Assembly (NCBI RefSeq): GCF_003600355.1
Contig: NZ_CP032416.1
Location: 640,183 to 704,182, forward strand
DNA length: 64,000 nucleotides
DNA from: Clostridium fermenticellae
GTDB lineage: Bacteria; Bacillota; Clostridia; Clostridiales; Clostridiaceae
Reading direction: 5' to 3'
Position 1 is the stretch's first letter. Each line of letters begins with the position of its first letter. The notes under the pieces are model-generated. The model saw only the letters and a program-made list of their open reading frames with translations. It made no database searches and was not told where the DNA came from. Made by a program: the position numbers and the translations under genes. Below, one piece after another: positions 45,848 through 54,622 of the stretch.

Positions 45848-45964
45848 TTATAGAGCGAACAAATCATTTAACCTATCTACAGCTTTTATTTTTTGTCTTG
45901 GAAGAACATGAGTATAAACATTAGCAGTCGTTGAAATATCAGCGTGACCTAAAAGTACGGGGGT
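45848..45964 (-). pseudogene. integrase C-terminal remnant of an older element
   Basis: The minus strand reads LLGHADISTTANVYTHVLPR then KIKAVDRLNDLFAL and a stop at 45848. This is the end of a tyrosine recombinase with the last catalytic His and Tyr, lacking everything before it. Like the intact integrases it reads toward an att core, so a third, related element once occupied this tRNA. Confidence 0.85.
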
Positions 45965-46201
45965 GCAGTTACATTGTCCTTAACTGACTTACGATCTAAT
46001 GATTATGATTTTATAAATGTAGGCGATAGAATAGAATCTAAGTCTAGTATAGAGGGTATAATAATCATTCCAGGAAATCAAGATTTATACTTGGTTGTTA
46101 ACGAAGGGATAAATACGTTGACAATTGTAACGCCTGATGAAAAATTTGATACTGATATAGAAGTTTATAAAACGATCATCCCTAAGTTTAACAATAATTA
46201 A
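45965..46201 (+). pseudogene. truncated gene, C-terminal part only
   Basis: An open frame running from the integrase break point to a stop at 46199-46201. The product part NDYDFINVGDRIESKSSIEG, IIPGNQDLYLVVNEGINTLT, and VYKTIIPKF is well-formed but unrecognised; there is no ribosome binding site at the possible TTG (45974). Most likely the tail of a gene whose front was lost in the event that removed the integrase. Confidence 0.55.
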
Positions 46202-46394
46202 CTTGAACCTGTTTTGGTACTATTATGAAACTTGAACTGATTAGTTTGTGGCTGAATCTGTTATATATAAAAGTGGTTAAATTCAAATTTAAGGTTCAGT
46301 AATGTAAATAATAATTTGTGGAACAGATAAAATAATTTAAGAAATGGTAAAGATATGGATGTCGTAATTGAAAAGAATATAAAAGGGGAATGAA
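46202..46394. other. short intergenic region
   Basis: AT-rich, no gene or clear hairpin seen; presumably holds the promoter of the following gene, which has AAAAGGGGAATGAA before its ATG. Confidence 0.4.
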
Positions 46395-48023
46395 ATGAAA
46401 GAAAAAAATATTGGTGGATATGATAAAAATTATAAATATGATAGGAAAGCAGTAAACTATTTAGAAGGCGTATTGTTAGAATCTGACCTTATTATACCTC
46501 ATGTTGAGTCGGGAGATAAATTACCAAATTTGGATGGATATTTAGAGTTGTGTAAGTTTGCAGAACGAAAAGTTATCCCGATAGGACGATTTGATGTTCA
46601 AGTAAAATCTCTTAATCATGATTATAGTAATAATAATGTGCGCGATAATTCAAAGTATTCATACAAGTATTCTTGTGATACAAAGGTTGTGAATGTTGTC
46701 TTGGAAGCACAAACGTACAATCCTGTGCTTCTAATTTTGGTTGATAGTAAAAACAAACATATATTTTGGAAGTATATGTCTATGCAGTATTGTTTGGAAT
46801 TAGATGTTGGAACACAAGTAGAGAAAACAGTTTATTTTGATGAATCTGATGAAATCACAGATTCTAACAAGTGGTACGATATATTACATAATATCTATAT
46901 AAAGTTTTCTTATGCTCAACAACATGAAGCTGAAAACTATTTTTTGTTATCGGATAAGAAACTAAAAGTTCCAATTACAGTTGAAAATATGTCGGATTAT
47001 CTAAATAATATTCTTGATAATGAATTATGGTTTATTAAACGAGTATACTTTCAGGATACATGGAAAATTGGAATAGCTTATTTAGATGGCGATAAAGGAT
47101 CATTCGCTTGTGTTGGATTATATAAGATAAAAAAGGGTGAAAATGATTTATTTATAAAACAGTTCAAAGAAGAGGGGGAATATTTTTGCAGTATTCAGTA
47201 TGGTGAAAGCTATAGTTTAGAGGATATTATTAGACAAACGCTAGAGAGATGGATCAATGATTTTTTCAAGAGAGATAACTATTTCTTGTTTTTATTCCCA
47301 GATATTGTGCTAGATGAGTTGCTTTTTAAAGACATTGATTATGCAATAGCGATATCAGAAACGAAAGACAGTACAAAGAAACATGTAGTTTTAGGGTGGC
47401 GTGGAACGAGTTTGTCAATGGAAGAATTTGATGACCTCGTTGAAAATATTCCAGAAAGTCAGCGTCTTCTAATTCACCGTCTTCTAATTATACGACAAGA
47501 GTTAGAAAGAAGAGGTATAAATCCTATATGTAGACCATGGGAAAAAATTATTGATTATCATATTTCAAAACAAGAAGAACATTGTATTGAATATAAAGAA
47601 GATATTGACCGGGGAAAAGTAGATAGAAATAATATGGAGCAATTTCTTAAACGATTTGAGGAGTTTTTTATTGCAAATAAAGAGAAATTTGGTAGTTGTT
47701 CAGAAAAGGTTCTTGAATTAAAGAATACATATGTATTAATTGTAGATGACAATATGGAAAGGTATACATATGGTGTAAAAGAATCAAAAATATTTTCTTT
47801 AGAATTTTATATTAAATCAAAAAATGAAAGCTTATACGAAGAAATAATTAATTCGTTTCAGTCTGCTTCAAAGAAATACATAAGATCAGGAAGAGGTATT
47901 CTTATTCCTGGTGATTATTCTTGGTATAAATTATGGAGAATTATTAATCGCAATCTTTTTCTGCATTATATCGGTGTAAAAGAAAATCATAGCATTGTAA
48001 CTGATTATATGACATCTATGTGA
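46395..48023 (+). CDS. DUF4365-type putative nuclease protein, 542 residues
   Basis: The N-terminal 160 residues fit the DUF4365 restriction-endonuclease-like pattern: NYLEGVLLESDLIIPHVESG, acidic NLDGYLEL, and FDVQVKSLNHDY (Q-x-K core), then a beta-rich VVLEAQTYNPVLLILVD. The remaining 380 residues are unrecognised and may sense a target or bind DNA (VVLGWRGTSLSMEEFDDLVE, HRLLIIRQELERRGI). Single gene with ATG behind AAAAGGGGAATGA. Its place between mobile-element debris and defence genes fits an anti-phage role, but this is inference. Confidence 0.6.
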   Translation: MKEKNIGGYDKNYKYDRKAVNYLEGVLLESDLIIPHVESGDKLPNLDGYLELCKFAERKVIPIGRFDVQVKSLNHDYSNNNVRDNSKYSYKYSCDTKVVNVVLEAQTYNPVLLILVDSKNKHIFWKYMSMQYCLELDVGTQVEKTVYFDESDEITDSNKWYDILHNIYIKFSYAQQHEAENYFLLSDKKLKVPITVENMSDYLNNILDNELWFIKRVYFQDTWKIGIAYLDGDKGSFACVGLYKIKKGENDLFIKQFKEEGEYFCSIQYGESYSLEDIIRQTLERWINDFFKRDNYFLFLFPDIVLDELLFKDIDYAIAISETKDSTKKHVVLGWRGTSLSMEEFDDLVENIPESQRLLIHRLLIIRQELERRGINPICRPWEKIIDYHISKQEEHCIEYKEDIDRGKVDRNNMEQFLKRFEEFFIANKEKFGSCSEKVLELKNTYVLIVDDNMERYTYGVKESKIFSLEFYIKSKNESLYEEIINSFQSASKKYIRSGRGILIPGDYSWYKLWRIINRNLFLHYIGVKENHSIVTDYMTSM

Positions 48024-48116
48024 TTTGTAATTACATATTTAAGCCAAATTTTATCTGTGAAAAAATTCATAATAAATAATAAACAGACATTCTTAATAAA
48101 ATATTGGATGCTGTAA

Positions 48117-48212
48117 GAACTGGTTGGAGCTGTTGCACTTGGATATTCTGATGGAAAACCAAATTCAAGAGTGAGAAAGACACCTGATAGCATTATTGAA
48201 TATAGGCTTTAA
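48117..48212 (+). pseudogene. nitroreductase C-terminal fragment
   Basis: The frame reads ELVGAVALGYSDGKPNSRVR then KTPDSIIEYRL and stop, the usual last 30 residues of nitroreductase-family proteins (VALGYP...R.R...). The rest is missing; an in-frame stop lies just upstream (48114). Debris at an island boundary. Confidence 0.7.
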
Positions 48213-48286
48213 AAATCAATATTTTCCATTATGTCAAAAAATGGTCAATCATTGCCCTTTTACCTGTATAATCAAATAAAAAGGCG

Positions 48287-48823
48287 GTGGTTACCATAGA
48301 AGAGCTTGTTAGAAAAGCCAAATCCGGCGACAAAAACTCCATGGATTCTATTATTGTAAAATTCAGCTGCTTCATAATAAAAAAAGTATGTAAATACAAT
48401 ATTCCTTCCTATGACTTTGAGGATCTAGTGCAGCATGGGTACCTCTCTGTAATAAAAGCAGTAAGACTCTACAAAATTGGAAAAAGCTCTTTTACAACTT
48501 ACTGCACAAATTCCATAGTAAATAACTTCAATGCCCTTTTAAAAGGCCAGATAAAGCACTTTAGAGAAGTACAGGATGAAGGAGTGCTGTCAATTCAGCC
48601 CTATGACTTTACCCTTGAAGATGAAGTTATTGCATTTGATCAAGCAGAAAAGATAAAACTTGCACTTTGCAAACTTCAGGATATAGAAATAAAAATAATT
48701 AAATCCGTGTACATGGAAGGCAGGACACTTAAAGAAACCGCTGAAGTACTTAACATAAAATATAGACATGCTATAGAAATAAAAAAATCTGCCCTAAATA
48801 AACTGAAAAAATGTCTGAAATAG
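48287..48823 (+). CDS. sigma-70-family (sigma factor-like) regulator
   Basis: A 178-residue sigma factor with region 2 (YDFEDLVQHGYLSVIKAVRL, FTTYCTNSIVNNF) and region 4 (LQDIEIKIIKSVYMEGRTLK, ETAEVLNIKYRHAIEIKKSA). The GTG at 48287 follows AAGGCGGTG. It starts a cassette with YvrJ-, DUF1659- and DUF2922-type small proteins and an amidase that is common in clostridia. It probably drives that cassette; the signal is unknown. Confidence 0.82.
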   Translation: MVTIEELVRKAKSGDKNSMDSIIVKFSCFIIKKVCKYNIPSYDFEDLVQHGYLSVIKAVRLYKIGKSSFTTYCTNSIVNNFNALLKGQIKHFREVQDEGVLSIQPYDFTLEDEVIAFDQAEKIKLALCKLQDIEIKIIKSVYMEGRTLKETAEVLNIKYRHAIEIKKSALNKLKKCLK

Positions 48824-48862
48824 CATATATATTTTTATAATGGCAAAGGGAGGGTGATATTT

Positions 48863-49028
48863 ATGTATGACCAGCTGGTTAGTTTAATCAGCACCCGTAG
48901 GGTTCCCAATAGCAGTTAGTATATATCTGCTCATAAGGTTTGAAAATAAGATTGACCTTTTAGTCAAATCTATTGAAGACTTAAGAGAAGATATATCAGC
49001 CGTTATAAAAAACCAGGAGAAGAAATAG
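48863..49028 (+). pseudogene. YvrJ-family small membrane protein, one-base frameshift
   Basis: Reads MYDQLVSLISTR in one frame and FPIAVSIYLLIRFENKIDLL then VKSIEDLREDISAVIKNQEKK in the next. ACCCGTAGGG near 48893 has one C more than needed; with two C's the join would be IST-VGFPIAV, the family sequence. ATG behind GGGAGGGTG. Real inactivation or a read error. Confidence 0.8.
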
Positions 49029-49050
49029 GTAAAATCCTATTTCTTTTTTT
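49021..49050 (+). terminator. terminator overlapping the yvrJ stop
   Basis: AGAAATAGG / CCTATTTCT with a 6-base loop, then TTTTTTT. It separates the sigma-yvrJ part from DUF1659-DUF2922-amidase, so the latter need their own promoter or readthrough. Confidence 0.8.
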
Positions 49051-49111
49051 CTGCACTAATTTTTCGAAAGGCATATATATAAGTAAAAGTTAGAGAAAGG
49101 GGCGAATTGTT

Positions 49112-49336
49112 ATGGCAGCAAAGTCAACAAAGCTTTCAAGTACACTTTCTATTGTAGAAAAGACAGGGCTTAACAAACAGGGTAAAGAGATACTTAAGAA
49201 AGTTACACTTGGCAAGATTGCAATGGATGCAGCAGATCAGGATGTATATGATGTAGTAAAAGCTGTAGGTGACATACTGACTTATCCTGTAAATGAAATT
49301 CAAAAAGTGGACAACACTGTAATTACTAACGCCTAG
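49112..49336 (+). CDS. DUF1659-family small protein
   Basis: 74 residues: AAKSTKLSSTLSIVEKTGLN, GKEILKKVTLGKIAMDAADQ, DVYDVVKAVGDIL. This matches the DUF1659 pattern of a short beta-rich N-terminus and a helical end. ATG behind GAAAGGGGCG. Function unknown; it recurs with DUF2922 and an amidase in clostridial genomes. Confidence 0.82.
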   Translation: MAAKSTKLSSTLSIVEKTGLNKQGKEILKKVTLGKIAMDAADQDVYDVVKAVGDILTYPVNEIQKVDNTVITNA

Positions 49337-49370
49337 TGAGTGGGCAAAAATCAGGAAAGGAGGAGTTTAA

Positions 49371-49610
49371 ATGGCAAACAGACTTAATATGAGGTTTACT
49401 ACCGAGGAAGAAGGCAAATATTTTTCTTTGAGTGTGGACAACGTAAAAGAAGATGCAAATGGACAGCCTTCAGTTACCCAGGAACAAGTCGCATCTCTCA
49501 TGGACCTTATAATTGCAAAGAAAATATTTGTTACTAAGAACGGTGCATTGGTTGGCAAGAAGGATACTAAGGTTGTAACAACAGACACAAAAGAATTTGA
49601 AATGAAATAG
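49371..49610 (+). CDS. DUF2922-family small protein
   Basis: 79 residues: NMRFTTEEEGKYFSLSVDNV, then VTQEQVASLMDLIIAKKIFV, the DUF2922 signature. ATG behind AAAGGAGGAGTTTAA. The partner DUF1659 gene is 34 bp upstream. Unknown function. Confidence 0.82.
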   Translation: MANRLNMRFTTEEEGKYFSLSVDNVKEDANGQPSVTQEQVASLMDLIIAKKIFVTKNGALVGKKDTKVVTTDTKEFEMK

Positions 49611-49615
49611 ATCAT

Positions 49616-49650
49616 AAAGGTCCTGCAGATGTGCAGGACCTTTAAATTTT
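49616..49650 (+). terminator. terminator after the DUF2922 gene
   Basis: Stem AAAGGTCCTGCA / TGCAGGACCTTT, then AAATTTT. Strong hairpin but short T-run, so some readthrough into the amidase gene is likely. Confidence 0.7.
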
Positions 49651-49662
49651 GGAGGTGGCATT

Positions 49663-50343
49663 TTGAATATAGTAAATTCTAATTTGAGCTTTAGGAGCAC
49701 TTTAAACTGGGGCAACAATCCAGAAGTAGTTGTGCTCCATCATGCAGGTGCAAAAGTGTGCAGCATAGGGGATATCCACAGGTGGCACCTTGAAAATGGA
49801 TGGTGCGGATGCGGTTATCACTATCTTGTGAGGAAAGACGGTACTGTATATATGGGAAGAAATGAGAAGGCTGTAGGAGCCCACTGTCCAGGATATAATT
49901 CTAAATCCATAGGGATATGTGCTGAAGGAGATTTTAATGTTGAGATTATGGGTCAAACACAGTACAGTGCATTATTAGAATTAACCCGCTCCATGTTAAG
50001 CAAATATGGAATAAATAAAATATATGGACACAGGGAGCTTTATTCTACAGACTGTCCTGGAGAGAATTTTCCGCTGGACAGAATAAGAAATGAGGTTGCA
50101 GGAGGCAGTGGCAGGTTAGTTTATCCAGGATATCTTATAAAGATGAATCCTGATTTGAAGGATAACAATGTAAAGGCTGTTCAGGAAAAGCTTATGAGTA
50201 GAGGTTACAGCGTTGGAAGATGCGGCGATGATGGATTCTTTGGAGGGGGTACCCTGGAGGCTGTTAAGAGGTTTCAGAGAGACAGCGGACTTGCAGTTGA
50301 TGGTATTGTTGGGATTAATACGTGGAATAGGTTGTTTGGATAA
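49663..50343 (+). CDS. N-acetylmuramoyl-L-alanine amidase with peptidoglycan-binding domain
   Basis: A 226-residue cell-wall hydrolase. Amidase_2/PGRP domain at about 1-150 with zinc ligands in VVLHHAGA, IYGHRELYSTDCPG, and GCGYHYLVRKDGTVYMGR; PG_binding_1 repeat at about 165-226 (VKAVQEKLMSRGYSVGRCGD, VKRFQRDSGLAVDGIVG). TTG start behind GGAGGTGGC. No signal peptide is visible, as in phage endolysins. With the sigma factor and small proteins it makes a cassette that looks like a lysis or wall-remodelling module. Confidence 0.9.
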   Translation: MNIVNSNLSFRSTLNWGNNPEVVVLHHAGAKVCSIGDIHRWHLENGWCGCGYHYLVRKDGTVYMGRNEKAVGAHCPGYNSKSIGICAEGDFNVEIMGQTQYSALLELTRSMLSKYGINKIYGHRELYSTDCPGENFPLDRIRNEVAGGSGRLVYPGYLIKMNPDLKDNNVKAVQEKLMSRGYSVGRCGDDGFFGGGTLEAVKRFQRDSGLAVDGIVGINTWNRLFG

Positions 50344-50345
50344 AT

Positions 50346-50375
50346 AAGAAGGTTGGTGATGCCAGCCTTCTTTAT
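50346..50375 (+). terminator. terminator after the amidase gene
   Basis: AAGAAGGTTGG / CCAGCCTTCTT, then TATGTT. Ends the amidase cassette. Confidence 0.75.
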
Positions 50376-50637
50376 GTTATTACGTCAAAGTCATATTTTT
50401 ATCATCTAATAAGTTTGTACCTTATTTATATGAACCTATACTAATATCTGTAACTATACTATAGCAATTAAAATTGCTATAGTTATGATTTTCTATTTTG
50501 TAAATATAGGTATTAATATGGGGGAATATGGTATAATTTATTTAGAATATTATTTAAATAAAATACATCTCTAAATATTTGGACGTAGAATAAATATTTA
50601 TGTAAGTTTTTTTAATGGATGATGGAGGGGGAGAATT
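50376..50637. other. promoter region of the Kiwa-like pair
   Basis: No gene. A perfect 26-bp palindrome at 50458-50483 (ACTATAGCAATT/AATTGCTATAGT) could be a terminator or operator. A TATAAT -10 lies near 50532-50537. The ribosome binding site GATGGAGGGGGAG precedes the next ATG. Confidence 0.5.
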
Positions 50638-51552
50638 ATGCCATATAGAAGAATTTTAAATGAAGTACAGCAACAATTAGTGAGTGATGAGAATAATTTA
50701 TGTTTGTTTTTACAGACAAATAATGACATATATTCATTTAGAAGTGAATTAACACCAGATCAACAATTAGATATAATTCAGCCTATAGGTAATTATCTTA
50801 AAGACAAAGAGTATGATCAATATGATCCATTGGAAATAAGGCCTAATACTATTTATTATATTTTAAATAAAATGGAAGAAAGTCAATCATTAAACAATAT
50901 TTTAAATTTAAATCATCAGATTGAATGTGGGGATGTTAAAAGAGCAACTATCAAAACTATTGAGAATGATAAAATTAAACTTATTATATTTAAAAAAGAT
51001 AGATTTTTGTTTTTGTATAGATATGATTCAAGAAAATTATTTAAACAGGGATGGAAAGCCAAATTCGATAAAGAGGAGGCTGTAGTACAGAAAGAAGATG
51101 ATAGTATACTAGTACTTTCAAAGACGATACCGGACATTATATTAGATGCTAGTGGAATATTTGCTTTTATACTAAATGTTACTCAAGCTGAATATATTTT
51201 GGAAATAGATTCATTGTTTGTGAGCGCATTAAATAATGCCTCTAGTAATTTAAGAGAATATAATTTAATGAAGAGTGATACTATTGAAAGTTTTATAAGT
51301 GAAGTATCTAAAAAAAATAACTATATGAGGAAACTTCATAAAATAGAAGCTACTCATTCATATCAGTATTTCCATAATAATATTAATAGCATACCAGAAG
51401 TTTTAAAATTGTATAATTTAAATGTTAAATTTGATGAACAAAATGGAATGATTATATTTGATGATGAAACAGATGTTAGTGATGTATTACATTTATTTGC
51501 AGATGATTATGTTAAAAGGTATATTAGTCAAAAAGATGATGTGATAAAGTAA
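50638..51552 (+). CDS. kwaB: KwaB-like (DUF4868) anti-phage protein
   Basis: A 304-residue cytosolic protein resembling KwaB of the Kiwa defence system, whose DUF4868 domain acts on foreign DNA. Visible family-like parts: an N-terminal region with LRE-type beta strands, then ILVLSKTIPDIILDASGIFA and FILNVTQAEYILEIDSLFVS, where DUF4868 proteins have a conserved F/Y-rich stretch, and a helical C-terminal half (KKNNYMRKLHKIEATHSYQY). ATG behind GGAGGGGGAG. The next gene encodes a membrane protein, as expected for a Kiwa pair, although KwaA comes first in the E. coli system. Confidence 0.62.
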   Translation: MPYRRILNEVQQQLVSDENNLCLFLQTNNDIYSFRSELTPDQQLDIIQPIGNYLKDKEYDQYDPLEIRPNTIYYILNKMEESQSLNNILNLNHQIECGDVKRATIKTIENDKIKLIIFKKDRFLFLYRYDSRKLFKQGWKAKFDKEEAVVQKEDDSILVLSKTIPDIILDASGIFAFILNVTQAEYILEIDSLFVSALNNASSNLREYNLMKSDTIESFISEVSKKNNYMRKLHKIEATHSYQYFHNNINSIPEVLKLYNLNVKFDEQNGMIIFDDETDVSDVLHLFADDYVKRYISQKDDVIK

Positions 51553-51570
51553 TTAAAAGGAGGAATATAG

Positions 51571-52158
51571 ATGATTCCTGAGTTGGCATTATCTGTAACA
51601 GGTTTTATCCCTCTATACATAATGATGATTTCCATGTATTTATATTCGTATTTGTTTGGAACTATATGGGAAACAACTAAAAAGGATATAATACTTACTA
51701 TTCTAATTATTATACTTATACAATTTATTTCTTCAATAGTAGTTAACTGCTATATAAAAGGTAAGGAAAGTTCAAGAATTTCAGAAAATGAAATTACGTT
51801 TAAAAATATTAGAGAAGATAAAAAAGCATATGTAAATTATATGATGACATATCTAGTGCCATTATTGACATTTGATTTAGACAAGATAAATGGATTTTAT
51901 ATACTATATACTAATATATTAATAATTATGTTTGTAATTATGAACGGAAAGGCAGAAAATTTTAATTTCAATATTTTTTTATGGATAAAGGGGTATTCTG
52001 TTTATAAAGGTGTAAATATTGATGGGTGTGATAAGGTATTATTAATAAAGAAAAAGAAGTTTTCTAATATTAAAGCTAATCATACTAAATATAGGTTTGT
52101 ATCTTTTGGAGGAAGTAATGATATTTACTTGTGTAAAAGATATAATGTAAATAAATAA
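51571..52158 (+). CDS. kwaA: KwaA-like membrane protein
   Basis: A 195-residue protein with about four membrane segments: LALSVTGFIPLYIMMISMYL (the SxxPLYI-like start is typical of KwaA), IILTILIIILIQFISSIVV, YMMTYLVPLLTF, and YILYTNILIIMFVIMNG, then a cytosolic tail of about 60 residues. ATG behind AAAAGGAGGAATAT, 18 bp after the KwaB-like gene. In Kiwa, KwaA forms a membrane sensor of phage injection that recruits KwaB. Confidence 0.6.
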   Translation: MIPELALSVTGFIPLYIMMISMYLYSYLFGTIWETTKKDIILTILIIILIQFISSIVVNCYIKGKESSRISENEITFKNIREDKKAYVNYMMTYLVPLLTFDLDKINGFYILYTNILIIMFVIMNGKAENFNFNIFLWIKGYSVYKGVNIDGCDKVLLIKKKKFSNIKANHTKYRFVSFGGSNDIYLCKRYNVNK

Positions 52159-52221
52159 GTAATAGCCTAGAAATTAGAACGTTTATTTAGAACGGTAAAT
52201 TCTAGATTTGGGGGAGTTATT

Positions 52222-54603
52222 ATGGATAAAAAGAAACTGAGCGAAAGAGATATAATAACAAAATACATAATTCCAGCTGTAGAAAAAGCTGGTTGGGATA
52301 GAAATAAACAAATTAGGGAAGAAGTAAATTTTACTGACGGTAGAATTATAGTTAGAAAGAAAATTGTTACAAGGGGAAAAAGGAAGAGAGCAGATATAAT
52401 TCTCTATTATAAGAGTAATATACCACTAGCTATAATTGAGGCTAAAGATAATAATCACTCAATTGGGTACGGAATGCAGCAGGGATTAAATTATGGAGAA
52501 ATATTGGATATTCCATTTATTTATTCATCTAACGGCGATGGATTTATAGAACATGATAGAACTAAAAAAGAAGGAATATTGGAAAGAGAGCTGAAATTAG
52601 AGGAATTTCCATCTCCAGAAGAGCTATGGAACAGGTATAAAGCTTATAAAGGTTTAACTAAAGAGCAGGAAAATGTTGTTACTCATAATTATTACTATGA
52701 TCAAGATACTTTCCCACCACGTTATTATCAAAGAATTGCAATTAATAGGGCGGTAGAGGCAATTGCACAAGGACAGAATAGGATACTTCTTGTAATGGCC
52801 ACGGGAACAGGCAAAACTTATACTGCATTTCAAATAGTATATAAGCTTTTCAAATCTGGCGTAAAGAAGAGAATTCTTTACTTAGCAGATAGAAATATTT
52901 TAATTAATCAGACAATTATAGGAGATTTTAAACCTTTAAAAGAGAACATAAACAAAATTCAAAAAAGAACAGCTGATAAATCAAGAGAAATTCAGTTTGC
53001 TTTATATCAAAGTTTAACTGGAGAAACTGAGGAAAAGAAAGTATTTAAGAAATTTAGCAGAGATTACTTTGATCTTATAATAATAGATGAATGCCATAGG
53101 GGAAGTGCCAAGGATGATTCAGCCTGGAGAGAAATATTGGATCATTTTGAATCAGCTACAAAGATTGGATTAACTGCTACTCCAAAAGAAACTAAGGATG
53201 TTTCTAATATTGATTACTTTGGTGATCCTATATTTACTTATTCATTAAAGCAGGGCATTGAAGATGGATTTCTTGCCCCTTACAAAGTAATAAGGGTAGG
53301 TATAGATAGAGATTTAGAAGGTTATAGGCCGGAAAAGGGTAAAAGGGACAAGTATGGTAAAGAGTTAGAAGATAGGATATATAATAAAAAAGATTACGAT
53401 AAAACGCTGGTATTAGAAAAAAGGACAGAGCTGGTAGCTAAATATGTTTCTGATTATTTGAAAAAGAATGATAAGAGAATGGCTAAAAGCATATTTTTCT
53501 GCACTGATATAGATCACGCAGAGAGAATGAGAAAAGCTCTTATAAATGAAAATGCTGATTTATATTCAAAAAATCCTAAGTATATAATGAAAATAACAGG
53601 AGATGATGATGAAGGAAAAGCAGAACTAGAAAATTTCATAATACCTTCAGAAGATTATCCTGTTTTAGTAACTACATCAAAACTTTTAACTACTGGTGTG
53701 GACTGCAAGACCTGTCAATTTATCATAATAGATTCAGAGATAAACAGTATGATTGAATTCAAGCAGATATTAGGCCGAGGCACTAGAATTAGAGAAGATT
53801 ACGGTAAGATGTACTTTACTCTTATAGATTTTAGAGATGTATCAAGGTTATTTGCTGACAAGGATTTTGATGGTGAACCTGTTAAAGTCAAAGATGTAAC
53901 TTCTGATGAGGTTCCAGATGAAAATGATGAAGAAATTGATGATACTTATGAAGAAGAGGAAAAGAAAGAGACAAGCTATGGAGAAGCTGGAGAATATACT
54001 GAGGGAGAAACTATAAGTGATCCCTCAGGTGAGAAAAGAAAGAAATATTATGTTGATGATGTAGAAGTTAAAGTTATTAATGATAGAGTTCAGTACTATG
54101 GTAACGATGGAAAACTTATTACAGAATCTTTAGTAGATTATACTAAGAAGAATATAAAAAAAGAATTTGCAAGTTTAGATGAATTCCTGAGAAAGTGGAG
54201 TGAAACTGATAAAAAAGAAGAATTAAGACTGCATTTAGAAGAAGAAGGAATTTTCCTTGAAGATTTAGAAGATGAAGTGGGAAAAGATATGGATACCTTT
54301 GATTTAATATGCCATGTAGCTTTTGATATGCCTGCTTTAACTAGAAAAGAAAGAGCAAATAACGTAAAAAAAAGAAATTACTTTGCTAAATATGGAGATT
54401 CTGCAAGAAGAGTTTTAGAAAAACTATTAGATAAATATAGTAATGAAGGCATTGAAAACATAGAAGATATTAAAGTACTTAAGCTGCCGGACTTTAAGGA
54501 ATTTGGCACCCAACTAGAAATAGTGAAGAGAGTATTTGGTGGTAAAAAGAAGTATGAAGAAGCTGTTAAAGAATTGGTTAAGGAATTATATACAATAGCA
54601 TAA
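52222..54603 (+). CDS. hsdR: type I restriction enzyme R subunit (DEAD-box translocase/nuclease)
   Basis: A 793-residue restriction subunit. N-terminal PD-(D/E)xK nuclease (ADIIL with Asp near 57, AIIEAKD near 74), SF2 helicase motor with Walker A MATGTGKTYT (about 192), DECH (IIDECHRGS, about 288), GLTATP and ILGRGTRIREDYGKMYFT, an acidic linker near 570-600, and a C-terminal domain for binding the methylase (about 640-790). ATG behind TGGGGGAG. First gene of hsdR-hsdM-hsdS. Confidence 0.94.
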   Translation: MDKKKLSERDIITKYIIPAVEKAGWDRNKQIREEVNFTDGRIIVRKKIVTRGKRKRADIILYYKSNIPLAIIEAKDNNHSIGYGMQQGLNYGEILDIPFIYSSNGDGFIEHDRTKKEGILERELKLEEFPSPEELWNRYKAYKGLTKEQENVVTHNYYYDQDTFPPRYYQRIAINRAVEAIAQGQNRILLVMATGTGKTYTAFQIVYKLFKSGVKKRILYLADRNILINQTIIGDFKPLKENINKIQKRTADKSREIQFALYQSLTGETEEKKVFKKFSRDYFDLIIIDECHRGSAKDDSAWREILDHFESATKIGLTATPKETKDVSNIDYFGDPIFTYSLKQGIEDGFLAPYKVIRVGIDRDLEGYRPEKGKRDKYGKELEDRIYNKKDYDKTLVLEKRTELVAKYVSDYLKKNDKRMAKSIFFCTDIDHAERMRKALINENADLYSKNPKYIMKITGDDDEGKAELENFIIPSEDYPVLVTTSKLLTTGVDCKTCQFIIIDSEINSMIEFKQILGRGTRIREDYGKMYFTLIDFRDVSRLFADKDFDGEPVKVKDVTSDEVPDENDEEIDDTYEEEEKKETSYGEAGEYTEGETISDPSGEKRKKYYVDDVEVKVINDRVQYYGNDGKLITESLVDYTKKNIKKEFASLDEFLRKWSETDKKEELRLHLEEEGIFLEDLEDEVGKDMDTFDLICHVAFDMPALTRKERANNVKKRNYFAKYGDSARRVLEKLLDKYSNEGIENIEDIKVLKLPDFKEFGTQLEIVKRVFGGKKKYEEAVKELVKELYTIA

Positions 54604-54622
54604 GAGAAAGGAGACATAATAC

